Positions 8,484 to 19,200 of a stretch of DNA of 64,000 bases are shown piece by piece. The notes under the pieces were generated by a model that worked only from the letters and a program-made list of their open reading frames with translations, was not told where the DNA came from and searched no databases. Source of the DNA: Kuafuiihalomonas sp039024635 (GTDB lineage Bacteria > Myxococcota > Kuafuiibacteriia > Kuafuiibacteriales > Kuafuiibacteriaceae); NCBI GenBank assembly GCA_039024635.1, contig JBCCQA010000009.1:78044-142043 (forward strand), read 5' to 3'. The position numbers and the translations under genes are program-made. Numbering within the stretch: the stretch's first letter is position 1; every line of letters starts with the position of its first letter.

Positions 8484-10856
8484 GTGAGCCGCGCGCTGGC
8501 CCTCGGAGCGAGCCTTTCTCGGATTCTGAACGAAGCCGAGGACATCGGCCGTAGGCTGCGCGTTCAGCCCCACAGCGGCCACGTGCTCTTGGCCTTCTTC
8601 GTGGTGGGGGGTCGAGGCGCCAAAGTGCTGAAGGACCTCGCCATCGACGAGGACCGCCTCTTGGAGACTGGCTTGGGCAAGTCCACCGAGGCTCGGAGCG
8701 AGGTCCGCGCCCTACTGGAGCGAGCCGCCCTCATCGCGGGCAGCTGCGGTGACGAGCACGTCGAGGCGCTTCACGTCCTAGTCGCCATGACCCGCCAAAG
8801 GGACAGCGTGGCCCACGGCATGCTGAGTGCGGCCGGCAAGTCGGCGGCGACCATCCGAGCCCGAGCACTGTCCGTCCTCACCGACGAGTCTCCTCGCTGG
8901 GTCACGGTCCGTCCCACTCGCCGGCCCCATCAGGCGACGGCCCGAAGCCGAGTCCCCGCTTTGTCCGGGCCCCCGACTCCGGCCGGCGCGCCGTCGAGTT
9001 TCTTGCCTTCTGCTCCTCCTGATGGCCTGGCCTCGGTTTCGACGGCGCTCGCCCGGGAGCCTCAGGACACGCCTTGGTCTTTGGACCCAGACCGATTCCC
9101 CTGGCTTTCACGACTCGGCCGCAATCTGAGCGAGGAGGCCGCTCGGGGCGAGCTCGATGAACTCGTCGGTCGAGAAGACATCGTCGAGAGACTCATCGAC
9201 GTGCTCGGGAAACGACGAGCCAACAATCCCTGCCTGGTCGGCGAACCCGGCGTGGGCAAGACGGCGGTGGTGGAAGGCCTGGCAAGACGGAGCATCGAGG
9301 CCCCTGAAGGCAGTCGGGCGCGATCCTGGGTGTTCGTCGCTCTGGACGTGGGCACGCTCCTGGTCGGCACCCATCTCCGAGGCTCCTTCTCCGAGAAGCT
9401 CCAAGGACTGAAGGAGGAAGTCGAAGCATCGCAGGGCCGAGTCATCGTCTTTCTGGACGAGCTCCACACCTTGATCGGAGCGGGCTCCTCGGGGGACGGA
9501 CCCCTCGACGCTGCGAACGAGCTCAAAGCCGCCCTTGCGCGAGGACGCTTCCCCTGCATCGGCGCGACGACCCCCAGCGAGCACCGGCGATGGATCGAAG
9601 GCGATCCGGCGCTCAGTCGTCGCTTCGTCCGGATCGAGGTCCCGGAGCCCAGTCGGGAGGAGGCGACCCAGCTCCTCTTCCACTTGGCCCCGGTCTATGC
9701 CGAGCACCACGGCGTAGGCTACCGGCCCGAGGCTCTGAAGGCCGCAGTTACGCTGTCCACCCGCTACGTGCCCCACCGGCGGCTGCCCGACAAGGCGCTG
9801 TCCTTGGTGGACCTGGCAGGTTCCCGGGCCGCCCGCCAGCAGCGAGAGGTCGACGAAGAGCTGATGGCAGAACTCGTAGCCGAGCAGACGGGCCTGCCCA
9901 AACACCAGCTCGTGGTCGACGATTCCTCACGACTCCTGGCGCTGGAGGCAGAACTCGAAAAGCGTATCGTAGGACAGACTTCGGCCATTCGCGCGCTGGC
10001 CGAGAGCGTGCGTCGCGGTGCCGCAGGGTTCGGCGGCGCCCGACCTCGAGGAGTCTTCCTGTTCCTGGGGCCCACCGGCGTGGGCAAAACCGAGACGGCC
10101 AAGGCCCTGGCCCGTGCCCTCCAAGGACCCACCGAGCCTCTCATCCGTTTCGACATGAACGAGTTCACGGAAGCCCATACAGTCGCTCGGCTCGTGGGCG
10201 CCCCGCCGGGCTACGTGGGCCACGAACGAGGCGGTGAGCTCACCGAGGCGGTTCGACGCCACCCCGGTCGGGTCATCCTCTTCGACGAGATCGAGAAGGC
10301 CCATCCCGATGTCCAAACACTCCTGTTGGGCCTCCTCGACGAAGGCGCCCTCCGGGACGCCCGAGGTCAGCGCCAGGTCTTCACCGAGTCGGTCATCATC
10401 ATGACGAGCAATGCCGGCTGCACCGACACCCGCCCCGTGATTGGATTCGATAGTCGAGAAGACGAGCCCGACACCCTTCTAGAGCGCGCTCGCCATGCAT
10501 TTCCACCCGAGCTCTGGGGGCGCATCTCGGACCGACTGGTCTTCCGCAGCCTGGGTCGGGAAGAGCTCCTGTCCATCTTGGCCCGAATAGCTGCGGGCTC
10601 GAACGCTCGGCTCGCCTCGGAGCGCGGGATTCGCTTCTCCTTGGACCAGGCAGCGAGCCGTTTTGTCGTCGACCAGTGTGGTGAGGACGGCGCCCGGGCC
10701 CTACGGGCGGCCTTCGAGCGTCTGGTCGAAGGCCCCATCGCGCGGAAGATCATGGAGGCCCGTATCCATGCGGGGGACCACGTCGAGGTTCGAGGGACCC
10801 GCGGTCGGCTGCGCTTCTTCGTGGAAGACGAGTCCTTGTCGGGGCGGCCTGGGTGA
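8484..10856 (+). CDS. ClpA-like AAA+ unfoldase (ATP-binding subunit of Clp protease)
   Basis: A 790-residue Hsp100 protein with an N-terminal Clp_N repeat region (about 1-150), a Pro/Ala linker (about 150-190) and two AAA+ modules. Walker A motifs are GEPGVGKT (near 253) and GPTGVGKT (near 529); Walker B of module 1 is IVFLDELHTL. There is no ClpB-type coiled-coil middle domain. A ClpP-docking tripeptide IGF sits near residue 653, after the second-module TSNAG sensor, as in ClpA. It should therefore feed unfolded proteins to ClpP, whose gene is not in the window. GTG start; its stop overlaps the next gene by 4 bases. Confidence 0.9.
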   Translation: MSRALALGASLSRILNEAEDIGRRLRVQPHSGHVLLAFFVVGGRGAKVLKDLAIDEDRLLETGLGKSTEARSEVRALLERAALIAGSCGDEHVEALHVLVAMTRQRDSVAHGMLSAAGKSAATIRARALSVLTDESPRWVTVRPTRRPHQATARSRVPALSGPPTPAGAPSSFLPSAPPDGLASVSTALAREPQDTPWSLDPDRFPWLSRLGRNLSEEAARGELDELVGREDIVERLIDVLGKRRANNPCLVGEPGVGKTAVVEGLARRSIEAPEGSRARSWVFVALDVGTLLVGTHLRGSFSEKLQGLKEEVEASQGRVIVFLDELHTLIGAGSSGDGPLDAANELKAALARGRFPCIGATTPSEHRRWIEGDPALSRRFVRIEVPEPSREEATQLLFHLAPVYAEHHGVGYRPEALKAAVTLSTRYVPHRRLPDKALSLVDLAGSRAARQQREVDEELMAELVAEQTGLPKHQLVVDDSSRLLALEAELEKRIVGQTSAIRALAESVRRGAAGFGGARPRGVFLFLGPTGVGKTETAKALARALQGPTEPLIRFDMNEFTEAHTVARLVGAPPGYVGHERGGELTEAVRRHPGRVILFDEIEKAHPDVQTLLLGLLDEGALRDARGQRQVFTESVIIMTSNAGCTDTRPVIGFDSREDEPDTLLERARHAFPPELWGRISDRLVFRSLGREELLSILARIAAGSNARLASERGIRFSLDQAASRFVVDQCGEDGARALRAAFERLVEGPIARKIMEARIHAGDHVEVRGTRGRLRFFVEDESLSGRPG

Positions 10857-11833
10857 AGCTTGAGGGGCCCGCGTGCCGCCGGGCGCTGATCCCGGCCCTG
10901 GGCCTGCTCCTTGCTCGATGCGGCGCCCAAGAGCCTGAACTGAGGACGAGCTTTGCCACGGAGCTTTTGGAGGCTCCGGCCCGCCGACTTGAGCTGTCCT
11001 TCTACGAGACCACTTCTTGCGACGCGCTCTTGGCCCTCGGCCGGGGCGAAGGAGGCCGAGCCTTCGCCACTCGAACCGTGAGCTATCCACCCCGTCGTGA
11101 GGACCAGGCCCTTCGCGATGCCCCGGACGGGGAGTACACCCTGGAGCTCAGAGCGCTGGACGGTTCGGGCCGCACCGTGGGGCGAGCTTGCCGAAGGGTA
11201 CAGACGGGGCTCGACCCTATCGAAGTCGAACTCGCGGTCCAGACCCGATGCGGCCCCTATACGAGGAGCCATCTCGTGCTCGTCATCGAGAGCTCGAGCG
11301 AGATGCTGCGTGCGGACATCGGCGTGGGCGAACAGCTCCGACCCGCCACCCGGGAGTTGCTCCTATCGGGTGACATGCCGGAGGGAAGTCAGCAGGGCGT
11401 GATCTCGGCCGGCAGCGATACCGAGCTGTTCGGTCGTTTCGTAGGCCTGGAAGAGGCCCGGAACCAGGTCGACGCTACGCCGCTGACCGGTCGGTCCCGC
11501 CTTTGGGCAGGCATCCAAGAAGGGGTCGAGCTCCTGCGAAGCGAGGCCGACTGCCGAAGCCTGCCGGCCCTGGTCGTCTTGGCGGGCGGCCCTGAGGACG
11601 GAAGTGACGGCACCCTTCCCATCGAAGCTCGGCTCCGAGCCGAAGGCGATCCGGAAGACCCAGCAGACGACGTCCTCTTCGTCGGCATCGCCCTCAGCGA
11701 CCCGGCGCTCGGCGCCCTGGTCGAAGCCGCACCTTCCGACGCCCTCCTCCTGGGGGCCCAGACCGAATCCGTCCTTCGACTTCAGCTAGCTCGGGCGCGA
11801 AACGAACTCATCAGCCGGCTGAACGGATCCTGA
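10853..11833 (+). CDS. Exported von Willebrand factor A-like protein (probable)
   Basis: A 326-residue protein translated from a GTG overlapping the Clp gene stop by 4 bases. A hydrophobic stretch (about residues 10-22) ending in an Ala-Arg-Cys suggests a signal peptide; the lipobox is imperfect because Arg precedes the Cys. The C-terminal 200 residues begin SHLVLVIESSSEML, resembling the start of a VWA domain with the metal-site DxSxS degraded to ESSSE, and end with a helix-strand alternation (ALVVLAGGPEDGSDG, DDVLFVGIALSDPAL) consistent with that fold. Assignment is by fold pattern only; function unknown. Confidence 0.6.
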   Translation: MKLEGPACRRALIPALGLLLARCGAQEPELRTSFATELLEAPARRLELSFYETTSCDALLALGRGEGGRAFATRTVSYPPRREDQALRDAPDGEYTLELRALDGSGRTVGRACRRVQTGLDPIEVELAVQTRCGPYTRSHLVLVIESSSEMLRADIGVGEQLRPATRELLLSGDMPEGSQQGVISAGSDTELFGRFVGLEEARNQVDATPLTGRSRLWAGIQEGVELLRSEADCRSLPALVVLAGGPEDGSDGTLPIEARLRAEGDPEDPADDVLFVGIALSDPALGALVEAAPSDALLLGAQTESVLRLQLARARNELISRLNGS

Positions 11834-11842
11834 CGAGCGCCG

Positions 11843-12958
11843 TCAGCGGGAGCCCGGCGCCGGGGCCTCTTTCTTGGAGCCCTCCAGCACCGAACCGGGC
11901 GGACGTCCGAGCTTGGTCCAGTCGACCTGGAGGCTGGAAGGCGGTTCCCGCCCATCAGGCCCAGCCGACGATGGAGGTGGAGGTGCGCGCCGCGCCTCTT
12001 GGGCCTTGGCCTTCCGGGGCGCCTTCTTGGCGGATGGACCAGGGCGACGGGAACGACGGGGCAGCGGCGTCTCGGCCGCCGAAGCAGTGGGCGGCGGCGC
12101 CTCGCGCTCGGTTGTCGGTACCGCAACGGGAGTGGACAGAGCCTCCAGACGGTCGAGTATGGCTCGGTCGCCCGCGACGAGTTCCAGAGGGCCCATGTCC
12201 TCCAGCCCTCGACTGGGTCGCCCTGGAACTGCCCAGCGGCCCAGCGGATCTCGAAGGAGGGGCGTGACGCCCTCGACATAGACCAGGCGGCCTTCGACGG
12301 ACCGCCGTGGGACCAGCAGCGCGTCCCGTTGCACGAACACGAAGGACTCGGCCGGCGCCGTCACCTGAAGCAGGCCGGCCCGAGGGCCTGGACGCGGCTC
12401 GAGTTCGAGGACGGAGGCCAACGGCGTGACTCGACCGCCTTTCTCCAAGCGCAGCCCGCTCCCCGTCGGGAGTGAACGCTCGCCCACCTTCAGCTCCGAA
12501 AGACCGGCCAGGAGCGCGCCCTCCGCTCGAACCCACAGTCCAAAGCGTCGCCCCTCGATGGTCTCACCCGCCGCCCGCACCACGAATGGTGCGTCGGCCT
12601 CCACCCGAAGGCGTCCCTCACTCAGCCGAAGACCTTCGTGACCAAGGAAAAAGCGAGCGCCCTCGTCCATGGCGAGCCGAGCTCCGCCGAAGCGCACTTC
12701 GAGCTGCCCCTCCTGGAGCGTCACCAGACTGGGTGTCTGTAGCGCACCTTCGCGAAGCAGGGCCTCGATGCGGCGGCCGGATAGGGTGTGGGCCACTACG
12801 GCCCGCCCTTCGAGCTTCGCCACGAGCGCTCTTGTGGACGAAGGTACGGGCGTCGGTGTCGGCGCGATTGGGCTGGTGTCGCTGGCGCGCAGCAGAGGCG
12901 AAAGCCCGAGTCCGCTCGCGGCCAGAAGCAGGATGGATTGCGCTACGAGTCTGAACAT
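11843..12958 (-). CDS. FecR-like exported protein with proline-rich tail
   Basis: A 371-residue protein with a signal peptide or anchor (FRLVAQSILLLAASGLG) followed by a FecR-type beta domain: the run LVTLQEGQLEVRFGGARLAM, then LSEGRLRVEADAPFVVRAAGE, is the usual succession of short strands. The last 100 residues are Pro/Ala/Lys/Arg-rich and probably disordered. The ATG at 12958 overlaps the upstream stop as TGATG, which decides the start. It is the last gene of the minus-strand block begun by the giant TPR gene. FecR domains outside iron signalling often serve as envelope-associated ligand or assembly modules; its role here is unknown. Confidence 0.72.
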   Translation of the reverse strand: MFRLVAQSILLLAASGLGLSPLLRASDTSPIAPTPTPVPSSTRALVAKLEGRAVVAHTLSGRRIEALLREGALQTPSLVTLQEGQLEVRFGGARLAMDEGARFFLGHEGLRLSEGRLRVEADAPFVVRAAGETIEGRRFGLWVRAEGALLAGLSELKVGERSLPTGSGLRLEKGGRVTPLASVLELEPRPGPRAGLLQVTAPAESFVFVQRDALLVPRRSVEGRLVYVEGVTPLLRDPLGRWAVPGRPSRGLEDMGPLELVAGDRAILDRLEALSTPVAVPTTEREAPPPTASAAETPLPRRSRRPGPSAKKAPRKAKAQEARRAPPPPSSAGPDGREPPSSLQVDWTKLGRPPGSVLEGSKKEAPAPGSR

Positions 12959-14106
12959 CACTCCGCCGGTGGGAGGAGCGTATATCGGTCTTCGTCTCGA
13001 CGGTAGAAATAGGCCCGCTCGAATGGGAAGCGAAGATCGTCGGCCGTCAGGATCCGGGCGTCGACGAGGGCGTTCAGCTCATCGGGGTAGGCACCAAAGG
13101 AATAGCGGTAGATCTCCAAGGCACGGCGCAAGACGTGAAGCTGGGGTTGGGCCCAATGCTGACGGCGAACCTCTTTCCGGACGATATCTCTTTGACGGGT
13201 GCCCTGCGCGGCCTGCGCGGCCAATCCGGCCAGAACCAGAACCAGCCCCGCGCTAATGCCGACCCGAACGAAGATTCCCAGGACCCGCCGGGCCCGCTGA
13301 GCCGGAGTGAGCGGGATCGGACCCAGATCCGCTGAAAGTGCCTTGGGTTGGACCAGGCGGACGAAGCCACTCGAGACCAGGGTCGTGATGGCACGGCATG
13401 CCTCGAATTCCCCCAATCGACTCTCGTCGATGACCTGCTGGATGGTCTTGCGGCTATCGGAGAGGGCGAAGACGCTGCGCTCATTGGGACCGATGTCGGA
13501 GGGATCACCGGCCCCCTCGGCGAAGGACGAGAAGTCGATGTCGCTGGTCTGCGAAGCGGCGGGCAAGAGCTCCTGCAGTCGAACGATAACCCACTGATAG
13601 GAAGGAAGACGCTCTCGGATGGCGGGCCACTCGTCCATCATCCGTACCCCGTTCATGACGATGGTCTCGGCGCCGATGGGCGGCACGCCCTCCGGCGACA
13701 GGTCGACCTGCGTCGACTCGAATTCGTAGGTGCCCGTGTTCCAGTCGAAAAGCTTGTAGATCGTCTCGGTGGTCTGAAGCGTCGCGAACTCTCGAACGTC
13801 GGCCGGGGTGGCGTAACCGAGCTCGATGAGTACGGCTCCCAAGCGCTTCAAGGTCCGCTGCTGGGCCTCCAAGGCTCGGTCGAGCTGCTCGGGGGTCACG
13901 ATGGCCGCACGCACCATGAGGGAACCGAAGAGCATGTCTTCGGGACGGGTCACGTTCTCCGCCCGGGTCACCGCCCCCTCCCTGAAGTAGACCCGGACTT
14001 CGTCCACGTCGTTGCTCAGGACCAGGACGCCCGTCTTGGCCTGCTGCCCGATGAGCTGGAAGATGTCGGCGACTCCAAAGTCCCGAATGGTTCCTTTGAG
14101 CGCCAC
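12958..14106 (-). CDS. DUF4388/PATAN-like protein with C-terminal membrane anchor
   Basis: A 382-residue protein. The N-terminus (VALKGTIRDFGVADIFQLIG) and the following ALEAQQRTLKRLGAVLIELG segment match the DUF4388 and type II/IV secretion ATPase N-terminal (GspE_N-like) arrangement common in deltaproteobacterial regulators. A single hydrophobic span (VGISAGLVLVLAGLAAQAA) lies near residue 300, followed by a short tail ending FYRRDEDRYTLLPPAE. GTG at 14106 starts only 2 bases after the upstream stop. A longer open frame upstream is the shadow of the preceding gene. Probably a gliding- or secretion-related adaptor; that is inference. Confidence 0.75.
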   Translation of the reverse strand: MALKGTIRDFGVADIFQLIGQQAKTGVLVLSNDVDEVRVYFREGAVTRAENVTRPEDMLFGSLMVRAAIVTPEQLDRALEAQQRTLKRLGAVLIELGYATPADVREFATLQTTETIYKLFDWNTGTYEFESTQVDLSPEGVPPIGAETIVMNGVRMMDEWPAIRERLPSYQWVIVRLQELLPAASQTSDIDFSSFAEGAGDPSDIGPNERSVFALSDSRKTIQQVIDESRLGEFEACRAITTLVSSGFVRLVQPKALSADLGPIPLTPAQRARRVLGIFVRVGISAGLVLVLAGLAAQAAQGTRQRDIVRKEVRRQHWAQPQLHVLRRALEIYRYSFGAYPDELNALVDARILTADDLRFPFERAYFYRRDEDRYTLLPPAE

Positions 14107-14108
14107 TT

Positions 14109-16163
14109 TCAGCGCTCCCAGCTCTTGAGCAGGGACCAAGCCGAGGTGACGAGCATGGCCGAGCCAATGGCGAAGACCGCTGCCTGTCGCGCCTCGGGCC
14201 CGACGTAGATTCGCCAGGCCGAAACGCCGAGCAGGGGAAGAAGTAGGAGCCCGGCGCCGCATAGCAAGATACCGAAAGCGAAGAACACCCCTTGCAGAGG
14301 TCGGTCGTTCCAGGCGAGGCCAAGTCCCATCGGTCCCAGCAAGCGCTCGGTCCAACGTCGGCGGCGCTGGTAGCTTCGAACCTCAGCCTCCTTCTCCAGC
14401 CTCATCTTGGGCTCGACGGCCACCGCGGTCACGAAGACCGAGACACACTGCTCACAGATGGGCTGCTTGGCCCGGCCCGCCGGTCGACCGCACTTTCCGC
14501 AGGCGGTCGAAAGGCGCCGGCGCATCCGCAGGAAGAAGACGCTCAGGACGGCCAAGACACCCACCACGAAGGGGTACCAGCCGACTTGGGTGCGACCGCC
14601 GATGGGTGTCCAGAGCTCGGCCACCAGGGCCTGCTCCTGCTCGGGCGGATGGTCACCGATATGGGACCAAAGCAAGGAGTCGGGGAGCGGGACCTCCAAG
14701 AGGCGTTGAGCTGAAGCCCGGGCGCCGTCGCTTTCGGTGAACTCAGCAGTGAGCTTTGGATCTAAAGCTCTCGCTTCGAGCAGAAGCGCATCGGCCTCCT
14801 CGAACTTGCCCTCGTCGGCCAGGAGTAGAGACAGATTCAGGCGAGGCTCGACGAGTTGAGACGCTTTGGCCGCCCGTCGAAAAGCGTCTTTAGCCTCTCG
14901 TCCCGCCTCTTCCAGGTAGGCGAGCACGGCCCAGTTGTTGAGGCTCTGGGGATCGTCTGGGGCGAGCCCCAAGACCTGGGCGTAGTGACGTTTGGCTGCG
15001 ACGAGATCCCCTGACTGACGGGCCCGATGGGCCCGGACCTGAGCCAAGAGTCGGCGATGCTCCGGTCGAGCATCCTCTGATAGAGCGTCCAGAAGCGCTC
15101 GCTCTCTTGACGCAAGGCTCTCTCCGAGGGCCGAAGCCAGGACGTCAGTCTCGGAGCCATGAAATAGAACGAAAGCCCCAAGCTGCTGAAGAGCCACCGG
15201 CGTAAAGGCCAGCGCGAGGGCGAAGACTGCGCTGATGAAGCGCTCGGTGAGAGACTGATAGGGGAGGACGACGGCGAGGGCGACCGCGACGCTGACCCAA
15301 AGGCCGAAGCCGAGGGCCATGGGAAGCGCGATGAGCACCAACAAGGCCAAGGTCAGCTCCCCCATGCCGAGAACGCCGGGGAGTCCCAAAGAGAGGTCGT
15401 GGGCCGGGTACGGCAAGTACTTGAACACCTGAAGTACGGCGTAGCCGACGATGAGAATCGCCAAGCCCAGGAGAAAGCTGCCGAAAGCCCAAGCCCAAAA
15501 AGTGACGGCATTTCGAAAAGCGGTCGTCCAGGCGACAAGTAGGTCAGCGAAGGCCGCGCCTATCTGAACGACCTGTGTGAAGTCCTGACGAACCAGGGTG
15601 GTCATCGCCATCCAATGAGCAGCCGGGAGGTCGGGCGCGAGGCGACCGGCGGCCTGGGCCCGCTCCACCGCCAGGTCGATCTGGTCTTGCTGAAGGGCAA
15701 CCTGGGCTTCGCGCAGCACCACGCCGGCCGCGACGAGCATGTTTCGAATCCCCAGGCTGCGCTTCACCTCGAGGAGCTCTTGGAGGGCCACGTCGGCCGC
15801 CTCGAAATCCCCGCGGGCCAGAGCATCGGCCCGAGCCTGGAGTCGCTCCCGGGTGGCCGACTCGGTGACCACTTCCGGACCGGAGGGCTCGACCTCGGGG
15901 AGCTCGGCCTTGGGGCCATCCCGCTCGGCGGTGGCGAGGGAGCCTCGACCGGCGCGAACGCGACGGATCTGCGGCTTGGGATCTTGAGTCAAGGCCGGAA
16001 CGGGGGCCACCTCCTGGGGTGGAGGAGGCGCGGGGGTAGGTTCGTCGAAGTTCTCTTCGAGGCCCGGAGCCTCGACCTCGGTTTCGTCCGGACCTTCGAA
16101 CTGGGAAGGGTCGAAATCCGGCGGCGCTTGCCCTAGCAGCCAGCAGAGCAGGAGCGTGCCCAT
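14109..16163 (-). CDS. TPR-containing multi-span membrane protein with zinc ribbon
   Basis: About 684 residues. A short signal sequence (MGTLLLCWLLGQ) leads into a Pro/Glu-rich low-complexity stretch, a helical region, a cluster of four to five membrane spans (roughly residues 240-350), TPR-type helices (around 370-470, including DDPQSLNNWAVLAYLEE), another span, a zinc ribbon CGKCGRPAGRAKQPICEQC and two terminal spans. ATG at 16163 is preferred over the upstream TTG because it begins the signal. It sits 56 bases after the giant TPR gene and 2 bases before the DUF4388 gene, so the block is likely one transcript. Confidence 0.78.
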   Translation of the reverse strand: MGTLLLCWLLGQAPPDFDPSQFEGPDETEVEAPGLEENFDEPTPAPPPPQEVAPVPALTQDPKPQIRRVRAGRGSLATAERDGPKAELPEVEPSGPEVVTESATRERLQARADALARGDFEAADVALQELLEVKRSLGIRNMLVAAGVVLREAQVALQQDQIDLAVERAQAAGRLAPDLPAAHWMAMTTLVRQDFTQVVQIGAAFADLLVAWTTAFRNAVTFWAWAFGSFLLGLAILIVGYAVLQVFKYLPYPAHDLSLGLPGVLGMGELTLALLVLIALPMALGFGLWVSVAVALAVVLPYQSLTERFISAVFALALAFTPVALQQLGAFVLFHGSETDVLASALGESLASRERALLDALSEDARPEHRRLLAQVRAHRARQSGDLVAAKRHYAQVLGLAPDDPQSLNNWAVLAYLEEAGREAKDAFRRAAKASQLVEPRLNLSLLLADEGKFEEADALLLEARALDPKLTAEFTESDGARASAQRLLEVPLPDSLLWSHIGDHPPEQEQALVAELWTPIGGRTQVGWYPFVVGVLAVLSVFFLRMRRRLSTACGKCGRPAGRAKQPICEQCVSVFVTAVAVEPKMRLEKEAEVRSYQRRRRWTERLLGPMGLGLAWNDRPLQGVFFAFGILLCGAGLLLLPLLGVSAWRIYVGPEARQAAVFAIGSAMLVTSAWSLLKSWER

Positions 16164-16219
16164 CCTGGGATCAGGTAGCAAAGCCTGGAGATCGCGGCAA
16201 TTCGGCGACCGGCTTCAGC

Positions 16220-19200
16220 TCAGTCCTCGGGAACGTGGGTGGCTGTAGGTTCAAGCACCAAGTACCGGATGAGACGGCTCAGCCGTGAGGTATCGCGAAG
16301 GGCGTGGGTCCGCGCGTTGGGATCGTCCAGCGAGACGAAGACTTGGCCCAAGCCCCATCGCCCCAACACATCGACGGCGGCCCGCAGGTCGGGGACCACT
16401 TCGAGAGCCCACACGTCGGCCGCTGCTTCGGCCCGGTCCAGCCAATCGGTCTCGGCGAGAACGGCCGTCGCCCACTCCACGGCGGCCAAGAAGCGGATGG
16501 CTTCTGGGTCCGCCTCTAGGGGCGCAGTCCACGGAACCCAAACCGCAGGTTCGGGACCGAGGTCGACCTCTAAATTGGCCTCGACGTCGTGGTGACGAAG
16601 GATGGGGATTTCGCCAAAGTCCGGCGTTTCCAGGATCAGGATCCCCACCCCTTCCCGCTCGAAAGCCGTCTTGCTCGTCGGACCCAGGAGGCCTCCAAAC
16701 TTGGGCCGATCACCGGTGAGTGAGACAACGACGTCGGCGAGGCCCCGACGGAGAAGAGGCCGAGCGGGACGCTCTACGCCGCGGGTGATGAAGTCTCGGA
16801 CCCACTCGGCACCAGGCCCGCCTCCCAGGCCGATGTAGCCGTTCAACAGCTGCAGATCCCAAGGGGCATCTCGAAGAAGACGTCGATAGATCTCCTGCGC
16901 TTGGTCACCCTGGCTATGTCGCTCGGCCTCTGCCCAGACCCGATGAAGCGTTCGGTCGTCGTGGTGAATCGAAACGCTGCGCAGCCCACCTCGCACCGCA
17001 GCCTGCTCTATGGCGGCCGGCGGAAGGCGCTCCGCATGCTGGGCGAACCAGAAACGTCCGGGCTCGTCTTCGGTGAGGACCTGCTCCACCAGACCTCGGG
17101 CCCGTATCCAGTCCATCCATGCGAATACCCCCGCCGAGTGACCGATTCGACCCAATGCCCGCAGGCAGCCCCTCAGCTCCTCGGGCTCCGGCGCATCGAG
17201 CAGCCTGGGCCCGTCTTCCCCCAAGGCCTCGAGCACGCGGCGCCAGTCCTTCCTGCGCCGCCAAAAGCCCAGAGTCGACCTAAGCCCGTCCGAATCTAGA
17301 CGCTCGGCCAGGCGTTCTATACTCCGCTCGTCACCCAGAGCTTCCGCCGACTCCAAAGCGGCGAGGTCGACTCCTGTCTGCAAAGCAAGCTCGACTCGTG
17401 TTTGGTGAAGCGCCTCTTCCGAGCGTCCCGAGACCTCGAGGAGCCGCAGCTTGACGGCCAAGGTCTCCGCTCGGCGCGCCCCGAGCGAGAGAGCCTGATC
17501 CAAGGAAAGAGCAGCTTCTTCGTAGGCCCCTACGCTCATCTCCAACTCGGCCAGCTCTGACCTGGCACGGGCCAACTCCTCAGCATCCAAGACCGAGTCC
17601 AGCCGTTCGGAGAGGTTTTGGAGGGCGACGCGAGAGCCCTCGACATCTCGGGCCCGGCGCGCGACCTCGACTAGGCCCCGCCATCCACCGAGGGCGTCCG
17701 GGTCCTTTCGCAAGGCTTCCTGCAGGTGCCCCTCTGCCTCTTCGACATCGTTCAACATCAGCGCAACCTTGGCCGCTCGAAGCTCGAGCTCAGCCAAGGC
17801 CCAGGCGGCCCCCCCGAGGTAGAGCAGTCGGGCCAGGCTCCGTCGAGCCGCGCTCCAGTTCTCACTCCTCATCTGGGTGAGGGCCAGCTCAGCCCAGGCT
17901 TCACTGCTGGCAGGCTGCGCCCGAACCGCCTCTTGCAGTGCTTCCCGGTGGGCATCCCGCCCATCCGGGCTTCGGGCATGGGCACGGGCCACCTCCATCC
18001 AGAACTGACAGCGAAGATGAGGGTCGTCCGTTTCCAGCGCCCGAGCCGTCCCCTCCTGAACCAGCTCCTCCAGCCGCCCGGCCAGCTCGAGCTGAGAGAG
18101 CGGAACCCCGGCGCGTCCGGTGTCCAAGGGAGGGAGCGTCATCTCCGGTCCATCGATTCTCGATGCGGCGACGTCAGTGCCGAAGTCCTCCCGGGCAGCC
18201 TGGCGGCGCAGCGACTCCGCCTCCTCCCCCCGACCGCCTGGACGCTCCAGAAGTCGAGCCCGAGCTACCCGCAAGCGCCCACGAACGGGGCCGGCGTCCA
18301 TTCCGGATTCGGCGCCTACCAGGGCCCTGAGCAGGGGCTCCACCAAGTCGAAGCGCCGACCCGCAGCGACGGCGGAATCGAGGACGGTCGGCACTTCGGC
18401 ATGGGCGGCTAGAGTCTCGGACCACAGCCCTTCTTCGAAGCTGCTAGAGGCCCGCAGGGCCTGAAGGCGGAAAGCGGCTTGTGCCTGTTCGGCCCCGAGT
18501 CGCCCCGCGAGCTCGGCCGCGTCCAAAGCCTCGGCCTTGGCCTCCTCGAGGTCGCCCAGACCGAAACACTGTTGAAGGATGCCCCAACGGAAGGAGAGCT
18601 CGTCCGGCCGAACGCGTCGGGCCCCGCGCCACGTCGCGAGGGCCCCTCTACGATCGTCGATCTCTCGGGATCGGAGCACCGCGGCTCGGCTCAGAGCCGT
18701 GGGATCGTTGGGCCCGAAGCGAGCCCAAGCGTCCGCTTCCGCTCGGGCACCTTGGCTCCGCCTGAGCAGATGGGTGAGTCGATGCAGCAGGGCTCGGCCG
18801 GCGCCCTCCCGCTCGGCGACCTGCATCAGATGGTCGGCCGAGCCTTCGGGATCGTCCGTTTCGGTCAGGAGGGCGAGCCGCCGCCATCTTTGATGGCGCG
18901 CTTTCGCGTCCCCATCCTCCACCAAACGCTCCAGCGCCGTTCGCTCCGTGGCCACCCAACCCAAGCGCCGGGCCAGACCCTCGATGGCCTCGTAGGTGTG
19001 GAGTCGCGGGTCACGGCTGACGGAGGTGAGCAATCCTTCCAAGGCCGCGGCCGCGCTAGGAGCAGACTCGACCCATCTTCGAATGGCCTCGGGATCCGGA
19101 CCGGCCGGGCTAAGGTTGGGCAGGTCGAAGAGGTGCAGCTCCGTCGGACCAGGAGGCTCGACCTCGTCGAGCGGCCACCCTGGGACCTGAATCGGGGCGT